Source: Rhynchonema sp. JSB1_4 | Lineage: Eukaryota > Nematoda > Chromadorea > Monhysterida > Xyalidae | NCBI GenBank assembly: GCA_030248065.1 | Contig: JASAMV010000158.1 | Coordinates: 124,001 to 188,000 of the forward strand | Reading direction: 5' to 3' | DNA: 64,000 nt | Part shown: in pieces, positions 48,501-59,324 of the stretch | How the letters are laid out: each line of letters begins with the position of its first letter | Numbering within the stretch: position 1 is the first letter of the stretch | Made by a program: the position numbers and the translations under genes | The notes under the pieces: generated by a model | Databases searched by the model: none | What the model was told of the DNA's origin: nothing | The model's input: the letters and a program-made list of their open reading frames with translations, nothing else

Positions 48501-51024
48501 TCAGAAAGTCGTCCACATCTTTCTCCAGAGATGTTTTGGAAACTTCTTTTCAGCTCCAACCCCGATGACCCCGAATGTCTGCCGTCGGTTTTCCTGCATT
48601 TCCCATCCGATTCTGGGCACGAAAACGGTGATCTTCCTGACAGTCAGGATAGTTCGCCTCGGGACTCGTCGTATTTGGTGCAGATATTCACACGACAAGC
48701 GCCCATGGTTGGTATTTCGTTGATACAGTGCATCCTGTGTTTGTTTGATCCTTGATCTACCGTTACCCCACACCCAATCCAGCGAATATTAATAGTGGTG
48801 ACCGAAAAGATTTGCATCTAAAAATAAAACAAGTCCTGTTTTGATCTTGTCAGTATAGCATTGGGAAATATCTAGTTTGGTCTGCGCACCAAGGTGGCTG
48901 AACTTTCCCATGCATTTTACTGTCTGAGCGCTTGTTCTGGTATGGGCAATCCGCCAGCTCATGGCACTCGCACACACAGGTTGCAGGCCACGTTACTGCC
49001 ATCAATGAATACATGTATTCTCTGCAGTTATGAGTTGAAACATCCCCAACCAAATTTTGCAACGGTGCGTACGTCAAGCAGCAAATGAAAACCGGATAAT
49101 TAAAAAGCGGTCATCAAAGCATGACACTCGCTCAAAGGGTGATATTTTCGAAACGGTGTGAAGGTCAGTTGGGTGTAAAGGTCGGTGGAAAGCTCGGTCG
49201 ACAGCTCAGTGTGATAGACCTCGGTATAAACTTGAAACATTCCACGTTAATAACAGGCAATGTTTCACGTTTACACCGAGCTTTTGACCGAACTTTACAC
49301 CGACCTTTACGCCCAACTGACCTTTACACCGTTTCGAAAATTCCACCCATAGTGTACATTTTGTTTAGAAAATGGCGTGTGCTGCTGCGTGCGCTGTGTA
49401 TAAAAAGTGCCATGAGCCGATGGATTGCCCATACAACACAGCCAGTGAACTCGTGTTGCACAACCATAGACCAACATGGCTGCCTGCTTGATGTTACACG
49501 TTTGAATGACCTGGCATCAGCAACAACTGCGTGTTGGATTTTTCCCATACAAATACAAGGTACTGCCTTGGTCCGCTCATGAGCTTGTGTTCTTGTGGCG
49601 GATGGGTTCTTTTTGGTGCGAGCCACTGGGGTAACCGGAGGTCAAATAATGCACATAAAATAGAAAATTTTGGTCCGACCATCGGACCAAAATTTGATCT
49701 CCGAACCAAAAAAACTCACCGGTTTTGTGTTACAATTTTTTTGGGAAAAGTAAAATAAAACACCGCCTGGAAAAATAAACAGAAAAGTACTCGGGCCTCG
49801 GAAAAAACGGTTTTTTTCGTGAAAAAACGTTTTTTTTCGTCCGCCGGTATACCGAAATGTGAATATCCCTTGATGTCCCGCTCGCTTCACTAAGCACTGA
49901 GTGATCTACGTACGATTATGCACCTCGCTTGTTGAATCTGTAGGTCGAAGCCCTGCTGAATAGCTCGTTCGATATGACATACGAAGAATTGGAAGAGCAA
50001 AATAATGGTCGTGCTGGAATGTCTGAAAGGGGGGATGTGCCATCAGCCAGAACATCGCCGGATACGACTGGTTGGTCATCTTCACTATCGCTAGATTTTA
50101 TTTTGGATCGGATCTGGGTTGCTGCCGCTAAACACCTGTTGTTAATCGTGATGATTTTCTGCACAGTTTAAAGAATAATTTCAGAAAATGCTTCTTCACA
50201 CGACATCAACCCACTTTGCACAGGCAAGCACACGCAGCTCACTGCTTGCAAACTTTCGATTATTTGTGCGTGGTCGACCCTCTTTATGGTGACATGGCCT
50301 CCTTTCTGCCACTAGGAAGAATATTCACTGCATGTGCATAGGATGTACATTATAACAATGTCACTATGTACATGGCGGATTTCACCTTGGAGTGTCACCA
50401 TTGCGAGGGTAACTGCAATATCTATCTGGTGGCTGCCCTGTAAAGTCGATCTTCGCGAGCATGAGCTTTCAAAAATATGTTTCGGTAGACCAATACAACC
50501 CGTGCAAAAGCAGAAGCCGACTTGTGGCTTCTGTCACACGGGCAAATGTCCGCAGAGCAAATGTTTGAGGCAACGCAGCGCGTGGAATTTTCACGTATTG
50601 CAAAAGCCACAACAAAGTTCAAGTAGTTTTCTGCGGGGCCAGAGCTCGTGCTCGCGTAGATTGAGTTTACATACAACTTTCCTGCAATAAATCAAATCCG
50701 AAGATAATGGGTTGTTTCTATGCAAAGCTTGCGGTCTAATCTTTACTGGATACTAAAACGCCTTTCGCATGTTTTTATAGCCCGACGTTCTAAAAAGCAC
50801 TCCATTTTTCAGATGCGTTCTTACAAGAGACCAACGCAATTGACCTAGAGGAAATCAGACTTTGCGATAAATTGGATAAATTCTGTGTGGCAACTTTGGA
50901 CTCGCAGGGCAATTGTACTCACGCGATGGGGTCATTGAGAAAGGTACTGGATGCTGCGCAACACACGGCAGCCGCCCCTGGGGCTGTCACTCATGATACT
51001 TCGTTGGAATCAGAGTTCAATTGA
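42544..51024 (+). CDS. FERM-domain protein resembling FRMD8
   Basis: Eleven exons: 42544-42702, 44454-44549, 44620-44749, 44870-45004, 45741-45901, 46171-46357, 46632-46872, 47413-47616, 48554-48707, 49944-50070 and 50813-51024. They sum to 1806 nt (601 codons plus stop) with every phase matching. Recognition rests on TFALWLVSPLLEVQLKPHH, DIEVDEPLLMYRRNVLLSG, VEILYLDARESVLFG and YGCAFFCGQM, which parallel vertebrate FRMD8 in order and spacing. The FERM F1-F3 lobes span about residues 125-450. The N-terminus is serine/threonine-rich and the C-terminus (QETNAIDLEEIRLCDKLDKF) is acidic. In vertebrates FRMD8 binds iRhoms and stabilises the iRhom/ADAM17 sheddase complex at the cell surface; whether that holds here is inference. 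Introns 1, 4 and 8 carry mobile elements. Confidence 0.85.
43439..44254. mobile_element. hAT-like miniature element, family B copy 3, with nested insert
   Basis: Ends CAGTGTAGTTCCTGG and CCAGGAACTACACTG, flanked by a perfect 8-bp duplication TCTCCCGC (43431-43438, 44255-44262). It is about twice the family length because 43510-43914 is inserted in it. It lies in intron 1 of the FERM gene. Confidence 0.9.
43510..43914. mobile_element. hAT-like miniature element, family E (nested)
   Basis: Ends CAGTGTAGTGGC and GCCACTACTATG (two mismatches as an inverted pair). Flanked by a perfect 8-bp duplication CGCCTGCC (43502-43509, 43915-43922) within the family B copy. It carries C/G-runs at 43818-43835 and 43871-43899. 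Confidence 0.85.
45235..45585. mobile_element. hAT-like element, family F copy 1, in FERM intron 4
   Basis: Left end CAGTGGCGGATACAG and right end CTGGGTCCGCCCTTG are imperfect inverted copies, flanked by the poor 8-bp match TGTAGGCA / ATATGGCA. The interior phrase TTTTTATCTCGTGCTTGTTG recurs in copy 2 at 54298-54865. Confidence 0.65.
48001..48392. mobile_element. hAT-like miniature element, family C copy 2, in FERM intron 8
   Basis: Ends CAGTGGTGTTGTTGG and TCAACGACACCTCTG, flanked by CTCTGGCG (47993-48000) and TTCTGGCG (48393-48400), a duplication with one change. It is related to 39234-39655. Confidence 0.8.
49144..49341. mobile_element. 198-bp inverted-repeat element (MITE)
   Basis: The arm ATTTTCGAAACGGTGTGAAG, continuing GTCAGTTGGGTGTAAAGGTC, is mirrored by the right arm ending CACCGTTTCGAAAAT. 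Further GGTCGGTG/CACCGACC-type units lie inward. The loop holds GAAACATTCC and CAATGTTTCAC, a diverged inverted pair of the dispersed motif. Confidence 0.85.
49468..49645 (+). repeat. Dispersed ~190-bp repeat, copy 3
   Basis: Same unit as 13265-13452 and 14590-14770, with ACATGGCTGCCTGCTTGATG, the CCCATACAAATACAAG core and the end CACTGGGGTAACCGGAGG. It lies in FERM intron 9. Confidence 0.75.
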
Positions 51025-51803
51025 TTAATTGTTGGTTTCGTCACCCAAGTTTAACCAATCAATCAGAAAATGTGTGCAAAGCTTTTGATTCGTTCGAATA
51101 TACTTGGCGGTTGTTGTGCCTTTTCGGGTCCGTGAATGCGAACTTTTCAAGTGTTTTTCGTTTTCGATTTTAGTATTGTTTGATCCCAACAAATTTCTAT
51201 ACGTGGCCTGTTGGCTATTGGTCTTTTTGTCCATATTCTATTTATCTGTGTGAACTGACATCAGCGAAAAGTACAATAATCTCTCATACAAAAAGTACAT
51301 GGAATAATTACGAACGCTGTTGCTTGCTGTGTGTTTTTCGGTCTATATTTGCTGCTGGTCCCAATTATTTTGTGAAAATGTGCATTGCAGGCCTCATTAC
51401 CCAATTTGTGCGTGGGTTGTCTGTTTTTTTTGGCATTTTTATTTTACATTTACGATGACAAGTCAGATTTGTGAAAGCCTTGTTTCAGTTACAGTTTGCG
51501 CCCCTAAGTGTCCCAAAAGGCAACAAATTATTTTTTCGTGCATTAAGTGCTTGTACATAACTTGTGACTATCCTGCAAAAATTCTTTGTGTAATTTTGCA
51601 CTGTATTCCATACATAGACTCTGTGTGTGTTACATATCAATCAACTGATAAAACTGCATTATATACATATACAGCACGCGGTCGATGCGTGGTTATTTCC
51701 AAAAAAATACTGCCTGACGTACAGCTGCGCCTTGCTTTCAACAAGGCGATGCTTTCTCGGTTCTTTCCAAAATTTTGACAAAAACATCCCTCTTTAGTCC
51801 AAA

Positions 51804-54800
51804 ATGTTGCGCGTCCGTCCCTCTGAGGTGACCATGTTCGACGCACCTCTGGAAATTGTGGTCTGTGGATTAAAAGCCGGTAAGGACATACTACAGTCTG
51901 CCGTCATTCTGGTCACATGGTCGGATGTGTCTTTTTGTCAGAAGTTCGGTTTACGGCAGTTTCGGAGCCAAACTCGTTCAAAAATATTCGTTTCGAAGAT
52001 CAGTACAAAGACAGTGATTTTTCGTAAACTTGTCGATTCTATCGAAAAAAAATTCCAGGTCAAAACGTCACCGTGGCCATGTTTGTTACACACGACGGTA
52101 ATCAATATCAATCGGCTGCACATTACACGGCTGATAAGAACGGACAAGTGGATTTGACTAGCATGACCTCGGAAGGGGGCACGTATTTGGGTAACTTACA
52201 ATTAATTTTTGGAAGTTCATTTCTAAAACGCTGGTTCACGCTACAATCTTTGATATTGCATGTTTCCCACCGATTACAGGTGTGCACCCGATGGGTCTGT
52301 TCTGGTCGTTGCACCAAAGTCCCTCGCAACGTGCCGGGCTGCGTCTGTTGCCCCGTGATGTTTCACAGGCCATCATCTACACGTTGTCGGTGTACGACGA
52401 TCACACAAAATCGATATCGATTGATGATCCTTGTCTGGCTCGTTGCCAACTGCATCGACACTTTATGCACCCTGATGTTTCAAGGCACGAAGTGTGTGTA
52501 GGTCGTGTGCGTGGCGGACTGTTTGTGCCAAAAAGTCACACGACCGGACCGAGACCAGCACCTGCCTGTATCGATCTGTTCGGCACTGCTGGCGGACTCG
52601 TGCAGCATCGCGCTGCATTGCTCGCCAGTCATGGGTGTGTGTAGAGGGATGAAACATTATAGCTGCACAGACATCACCAATCCAAATAAAGTATCAGTTT
52701 TGCTGAACTTGATAAATCAAGGTATAGTGCATGCTCACTTTCAGTTTCATCGTGCTCGCGCTCGCCTATTTCGGCTACAAAGACACACCAGCGGCGGATG
52801 ATGTGAATATGGAGTATTTCCAGGTGCAAACCGAGCGGTTGCAATGCGCTGTTCTGATGTTTCACTTTCCATTGCACTGGGTGTAGTTCAAGCGTACCTT
52901 CGCAGGAGGCCATCGATTACCTGCGCACCCGTCCAGATGTGCACGCCCCTGATGGTGTCGGCATCATCGGTGTGTCCATGGGTGGTGTCATATCGTTGCT
53001 GTCCGGCATCCATTTGAAAGGGGTCGGTTTTACTGGTGCATGCTATTTTTTGCCAGAGGAATTTCCCAAAAACACTGTCACACGTAAATTATGCGTTATT
53101 CCTCGTTTTAAATTTCATACGCCATGACGAAAACGCTCGCATTTTCAAGATCAAATCGGTGGTTTGGATCAACGGTGACCACATGATGGACAACTTTTTC
53201 GGCATCAAATACAAAGGAAAACACTTTCCAACGCCTGAATTGTGAGTGGTCGTGCTTTTAGGTTGCTCTGCACTAACGATTTCCTGTTTTCACAGACAAG
53301 CGTGCATCAGTACGCCAAATGGGCACGTGACGCCAACAAGACAAAGCAAAGCTTCGTGTGTGGGCTCGTTTGTCCAACGGTGCAACAACCAAAATTCATA
53401 TTGTTGATCCTATTCCAGCGGCGATCTTGACCTTCTCACCAAACTCTTCACGGACAGCCAAAATGGTGGCGTGCTTTGGTACCGCAAATATCGCGACACC
53501 ATTCCTGTTGACCCGAATGTTGAGTTCCCGATCGAACAAGCACCACCCAATGTGCAATTCCTCTTGTTAGCTTCTCGAGATGACCAAAATGTGACCGCTG
53601 TACCCGCCGCCAGGAGCTTGTATAGACGAGCCCAGAAGGCTGGTGGGTCACACAGAAGTTGGGCCGATATCAAACACGCGTATCGGTCACGTGGCTTTTT
53701 GCATCAGTCTCGTTAATGCCATTAATCTTGTCTTCTCCGGCAGAAAGGTAATTCCCAAAGAAATGGTGTCTAACCATTGCACCGTCAAAAATAGTGGCAT
53801 CAGTAAATTTCGAAATATTGTACAGTCTGATGCAAAAGGTGCTGTGCCCACGGCAAGATTCGGCCAGAATGTGTATTACGATCCCATGTGTGATATGACC
53901 ATAAACTTTCCGTCCAAATCTTGCTCTTCGATAGCTCAGTGATAAAGTGGCCCCGGTTAGTCGGAGGACCTGAGTTCGATCGAATCCCAGTCGAAGAAAG
54001 CATTTTTTTGCTCACAAACGGTTTTGGTATGCACATGCGCTCAGAGTTATTACGATCCCATCACCGAGTTTGACTCCTGCTAAATTATGATAAGACTCAC
54101 ACAGTTATGAAACATCATCACCCAGGTCGGACCAACGTTCGATTGGAGGAATTCGATGGGGCTGGCCATCTGCTCGAGCCGCCCTACATTCCGCACGCCA
54201 GGGAAACGTGGCATAAAATCATTGGTTGGTTGTCAAAAGAAGCACTGATGCGCATCGGTGGATGCAGTGTGCCCTTTTTATGGTGACTCTCTTGTAGCAG
54301 TGCCGAATCCAGCTTTTTGCCAAGGGATGGGGCCAATTACAAGCAGTCATTTTTATCTAGTGTTTGTTGCATTTTTGAAAAGTCATTTTGGATGTGGTGC
54401 TTGCTTTGAATTTGACGCTTTTTACAAGAAGTACTGTACAAAATGTGGCCACGTGCGTGTAGCCCGCCAAATTTTGTCACTTTTTGCGCGCATGACCTTA
54501 TGTTTCATTGAACATACAGTTCCGGGTGCAATTCTAGGCTGAAAGTTGAAGTCGCGTGCACGCGCGTGCACGCGACTTCCTAGTGCTAAAACATAGGGAG
54601 CGCACGCCAGCGCACGCGCAAAACTTCGCGTGCACGCGCGTGCACGCGACTTCAACTTTCAGCCTAGAATTGCACCCGGTACTGTAGGTGTATCTGACGT
54701 GCGAAGCGTGCGATTTTTGGCTTTTGAAGTGCACAGAGTGAAAATCCTGCAATTTAGGGGTCCTTTTTCCTTCTTCCTTCCGCAATGGTGGCTCCCCTTC

Positions 54801-55197
54801 AGGGGCCATTTTGACCAAAGAGGAGGCATGGCATGGCCCCTGTGGCCTCCCTGGATCCACCCTTGATACATAGTGAAAATTGTTGAATAATATTTTGGTT
54901 CCAATCTGCTGTTAAACAGCTAATAGTCTCTGTAAAATAGTCATTATTCTGTACAATGACTGAAATTGTTGGGTCCCACCGGATTAATTCACTAGACGGT
55001 TGACAGGATAACAACAATGAGCTGCAGTTATGAATCATTTTACAGACCGCCGAATGAATTGGGGCGGCGAACCGTACGGGCACGCGGCTTCACAAGAGCG
55101 AATGTGGAGAATCCTGAAGTTTTTCCTCGCTGAAACACTGGGCCAGCCGTTGCCCATGCGTGAATTTGTTGGGGAAGGAACGACTGCAAAATTGTGA
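51804..55197 (+). CDS. Acyl-CoA thioester hydrolase / BAAT-family protein, copy 1
   Basis: Exons: 51804-51879, 52059-52190, 52280-52634, 52745-52823, about 52906-53022, 53146-53241, 53297-53345, 53420-53640, 54130-54230 and 55047-55197. The N-terminal beta-sandwich (MFDAPLEIVVCGLKAG, GLFWSLHQSP) is followed by an alpha/beta hydrolase. The nucleophile elbow is GVSMGG (serine), the acid is in LLLASRDDQNV and the histidine in GAGHLLEPP. It ends with the family tail GGEPYGHAASQERMWRILKFF. Family members hydrolyse acyl-CoA or transfer acyl groups to amino acids; the serine nucleophile suggests thioesterase rather than the cysteine-type BAAT. It lacks an obvious C-terminal peroxisomal SKL (ends AKL, a possible PTS1 variant). 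Exons 5-7 are approximate. An inverted paralogue lies at 60418-63970. Confidence 0.85.
53925..53997 (+). tRNA. tRNA-like sequence, probably pseudogene or SINE head
   Basis: A 73-nt stretch has a perfect 7-bp acceptor stem (TCTTCGA / TCGAAGA), a TAGCTCAGT A-box-like segment and a GTTCGATCGAATCCC B-box-like segment. The D-stem does not pair, the anticodon stem has mismatches and the T-loop is too long. It lies in an intron of the thioesterase gene. I think it is a decayed tRNA or tRNA-derived repeat, not a functional tRNA. Confidence 0.3.
54298..54865. mobile_element. hAT-like element, family F copy 2, carrying a nested MITE
   Basis: The left end CAGTGCCGAATCCAGC and right end CTGGATCCACCCTTG resemble the ends of 45235-45585, and the interior TTTTTATCTAGTGTTTGTTG phrase is shared. 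A TA-flanked MITE (54517-54684) is inserted in it. No convincing target duplication remains. It enlarges the last intron of the thioesterase gene. Confidence 0.65.
54517..54684. mobile_element. TA-flanked MITE, family A copy 2 (nested)
   Basis: Ends CAGTTCCGGGTGCAATTC and GAATTGCACCCGGTACTG, flanked by TA at 54515-54516 and 54685-54686. The interior is GCGTGCACGCGCGTGCACGC in both arms. Same family as 34176-34300. Confidence 0.85.
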
Positions 55198-56211
55198 TAC
55201 TTTGGTGAACTACGTTATGGTTCAGGGAATTTGTGAAGACCAAAGGTACCGGTCTCAGTGAGCGGACAGCATCAACATAATATTCGCGATTCGCAAAAAC
55301 GACGCCGACTATCCTGTCCTGAGTTTGACTGGTATTTTGTTGACATACCGTCCTATCCAGGGCACATAGTCTAATAAAACAACAAACAACAGCTGAAGTA
55401 ACTTTTTTGAATTTTATAGCGAACACAATGATTGCATCAAAAGGCATTTCATTACTGAACACTGACACAAACAACATGCTTCAGCTTCAGTCGATAACAT
55501 TAAACCGAGAGACTCCGATTCCGTTATTTCGCATGCTAAAACGTAGCTTTTATGCTGGGGGTGGAGTTGTCTTGCACCAGGCGGCCCAGTATCCAGGTAA
55601 AACAGCTAATGCAAATTATTATCAGACATTTCGTCTTATTCAATAGTCTGATGACCACGCTGGGCTTTGGCAGAGGGACACAACAATGTGAACATTATGA
55701 CTTGAAATTGGAATACTTCACAGCTGACGCACTAAATCAGCAGCACGGAAACCTCAATCAATCAGTTATGCCGGCACGGCCACACAAACTGCACTTGACT
55801 CGCGACATTTTGGCTTATGCACAGGACGGGAGGGGCCAAAGATTTCACACAGGCGAATGAAGTCGCTACAAGCAATTCAGAAATACAATTGAAAGCCGGT
55901 GCGTAATGCTGCTGATCTTTGACGTAAATACAGTGCAGCGTTTTGTCTGAGCTTCATATGCTCAGGTGTACAATAAAATAAAAACAGGTTGCAATGTAAA
56001 GGTTTTCTACACGTCCCCGCTTTGTGTGTTTTGTAGCATATAGAAAAAGCTTTTAGGCTGTGTGAAATACAATGTGAAGATGCCATGCTACCGGGACAGA
56101 AGTCAAGAATGATGGCGAGAACAAACTGATCAAATTACTGACAGCTGATTGTGCCGGGATAATCAGACGGTAGATTGCCTGCTGGTCTATGCCTGTGCTC
56201 ACATCAACGGC
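55198..56211. other. Intergenic region upstream of the potassium channel
   Basis: It lies between the stop of thioesterase copy 1 and the proposed channel start, same strand, and should hold the channel promoter. ORFs here show no family features and I see no inverted repeat. An in-frame ATG at 56149 could extend the channel by 21 codons. Confidence 0.4.
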
Positions 56212-59200
56212 ATGGCAGCGGGTGTTGAGATCGCACATGAGTTGGACTACATTGATGCCGAGTCGCAACCTCCGCCCGATCCGGAGCCCTCGGACGATGA
56301 CCAAAATGATTCGCAGCCTTCTCCATGTATCGAGAAATTGGCGATAGCATGGACGTGGATTAAGGCAGTACTCACATTCCTCAAGCCGTTCATTGTTGCA
56401 TCGATTTATTCCATGATCGGCGCCGGACTGTTCATATATTACGAACACGATGTGGACTTGGCAGCGAAGAGGGCAACAAGGGACGCACAAATGATTGCGA
56501 GGAAGAAATTCGTGTATGATATCCATAAGGTGCGTCAAACATATTGTTGAGTTCATCGAAACGCAATATTGAAGTCTCACTTGGTCAACGTTCTCAAGTA
56601 TGCATATACAGGTTCTATACCACATGCATCCACAATACGCCGACCAGAACATTCGCCAAGCGATTCGACGATACGACACTGCATTGGACATTGGCGATGG
56701 ACTAGCACCGTTGGAGAGTGACTGGACGTTATGGAATGCGTTGCTGTTTGCCGCCACTATATACACAACGATCGGTTAGTTTTTGCCTGAATGTGTTTGC
56801 AAAGAACTAACTGCGCAAATACAGATCAAACTGTTGACAGGTTACGGCAATATGGCGTGCGTCACGCGTGGCGGTCGATTGGCCACCATCTTCTACGCCA
56901 TCGTCGGTCTGCCGCTGATGTTCTCGGTGCTGAACGACCTCGGTACATCGTTGCTGCAGTTTGTGAAGACCAGCGTTATTGTGGTCGAACATCGATGGAG
57001 TCACGCACGTAAGTGTTATAACCTGAATGTACGTTGTTATGTACTGCGTGTGTGATGTGATGTGACACATCATACCGTATGTGTGCTACAAGCATCTGAA
57101 GCTCAAGAATCTAGGCTCATCAATTAGCTTGGCTGTTATGGCAGTGAAGTTACATATGTAGTTGAAAGTGGTCTGTTGTCACAACACTGTTGTGCGTGCA
57201 CTAAGCTGTACCCGATTCGTTGCAGGCTGGTTCGTCACCACACACGCCCGTCGTCTCTATCGACGTTTCCATCGATCGCGGTCCGGCAACCTTCAAGCAA
57301 TGCTACTGGACGATTCGGTGCCGCTCACCGCCATCGTGTCATTGCCACCGGAGAAGGCCGCTGAGTTGGATCTGTTGGTGGACAAACGGGATAAGGTCTG
57401 TGAGCGATCTAGCCAGATACATGTGTAAGGGGGAACTCAGGTAAAATCCAGAAAGAGCTTGCATACAAAGATACAAAACATTTCCGGGCTCCGGAAATAT
57501 ATCCGGAAAACGCAAAATTTACGTGCAAAGATAATGCCGCATGTAGTTTTCGCGATACAACTGCCCATCAACCAATCCAAATATTGAATTTCAAGGAGGA
57601 AGAAGAGATGCCCGTTGACGACGGTCAACCGCCAGTGCTGGTTTCGTTCATAGTCACCATTTCATGGCTGTTCCTTTGCGCTGGCATATTTCTGCTCTGG
57701 GAATCTTGGTCGTATTTCGACTCGTTTTACTTCTTTTTCATCAGCTTGACTACCATAGGTTGGTTTCCTCAACAGGTTATGTACTTTTTCTTTGTTATCA
57801 AAGGCTGCAATGGCGCACAAATCCTCGGTATTTACGGCCCAATACGTGTACCTACGAATAAATTTGTGGGTTCGAAACCAACCACAGCAAAACAAACGCA
57901 GTTGTTTCTGCTAGTTACCAGCCACAGGTGCAAAGAACACCAACCTCCTTTGTAGGTCTGGGTGATATCACGCCATCGTACCCCCAATACGCCATGCTTA
58001 CATTTCCACTGGTGTTAATCGGTCTAGCGCTCGTCAGCGTCAGTTTCAACGTGCTGAGCGAACAACTCGAGTTGATTTACATGAATCTGCTCCGTTCACT
58101 GCTGGACGACTACACCAACACAGTGTCGGGTGGGGATCAGGACCAACAGAAACAGACGCGGACTGGTATCGGCATAATGGGAAAGTTCAAGAAAACGGCG
58201 GTCACAAAGGTGCTCATGCCGCTTATGAGGTTCGTGTGTAAATTTCACATCCCACCCTCATTTTTGTACGTTCATTGCATTTGACGGCCAAAATTTTCAG
58301 CAAAGACACCCGTGAATCGGTGATGCAGAAATTCCAAGAGGAGGCGAAAGCACAAGGCATCCAACTGCCGGCAGCGTTGACGATGCTGGACGACAGCGGA
58401 CTGCCGTCGATCATGAACGTCGACCAGGAACACTTACAATCGTGGATCACCGAACAAGAGGAACATTTGGAGAAACAGATTGGTGAAACATCAGTCGAAT
58501 GTCAGACCGACAAGCCACCGATGATCTCTAGTGAGTGCCAAACGGTGATAACCGGCGAATACAGTCACGATGAGGAGAAGGGGCCACCGAAGGTCGATCA
58601 GGACACTCGGGGCACGCAGACGGACAAACTGGACACGATCGACAAAGCTGTTTATGTCAAGATCGACCCTGGCACTTCGACGGCGATGCAGACGGAGATG
58701 AGCTGTTTTGGAGCGCAGAACCGGCAGAATCAGGTGATGCTTCGCTGACGTGAAACAATGGGTAATACGAAATTTGGTGGTTGGTCACTTTTTGTGTTAC
58801 GGAATTGAGAAATGCACTTGAATAGATCATTTCGACTGTCGCATTTTAGTGGTCGGAAGTAAGGGCATCAACAAACACCGAAATGTCCCTATGAAGTCTA
58901 GTCACGTGACCAAGACAAGCGCTGGCCGAACCGACCACCAAATTTATCTCGCCGTCAATTTCCGTTGACATGGTGAATCATCGAGCAGATGTTTCAGACC
59001 GACCTATTATTAACGGGCGAAAAGAAGGAGATGGTTGACGAGGGCATCCAAACGGGCATATTGGCTCGAATACAGCACATGATGCCCAAAACACAGACAA
59101 CAACATCGACCGATGTATTAACGGAACGACTAAAAGGCGAAAAACAGGACGTGAAAAGGAAGGGCTCGGAAGCGGAAGTAAAGAGGAGCGTTGGACAACT

Positions 59201-59324
59201 CAAATCTCAATTCGATCAGGCCGCCAAAGTCAAGAAAAGGTCGTCGGACCCTGAAGCTGCCGAATCGTCAGCGGGATCTTCCAGATCCGTTAGAAAATTC
59301 GGCGTGCTTGACGAGCCGCCCTGA
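56212..59324 (+). CDS. Two-pore-domain (TWK/K2P-type) potassium channel
   Basis: Eight exons close in phase: 56212-56529, 56612-56774, 56841-57008, 57226-57395, 57596-57758, 57956-58229, 58301-58733 and 58989-59324 (674 codons plus stop). TM1 is FIVASIYSMIGAGLFIYY. Pore 1 is LFAATIYTTIGYGNMAC, with selectivity filter TIGYG. TM2 follows (GRLATIFYAIVGLPLMFSVL). After an intracellular loop come TM3, pore 2 with SLTTIGLGDITPSYP and TM4. Each subunit has two pore loops, so the channel should be a dimeric background potassium channel setting resting potential. The long C-tail (about 260 residues) is charged and rich in xQT motifs (ECQTDK, GTQTDK, AMQTEM, MFQTDL, GIQTG, KTQTTT), which resemble dynein light-chain LC8 sites. 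The start is taken as MAAGVEIAHEL; an upstream ATG exists at 56149. Confidence 0.9.
58770..58945. mobile_element. 176-bp inverted-repeat element in last channel intron
   Basis: The left end AAATTTGGTGGTTGGTC and right end ACCGACCACCAAATTT are inverted copies with one change. The interior carries GTCACGTGACCAAG, a phrase also found near 5250. Confidence 0.75.

Noticed and set aside
53925..53997. Functional tRNA gene
   Set aside because: The acceptor stem is perfect, but the D-stem, anticodon stem and T-loop are broken; kept only as a low-confidence tRNA-like sequence.
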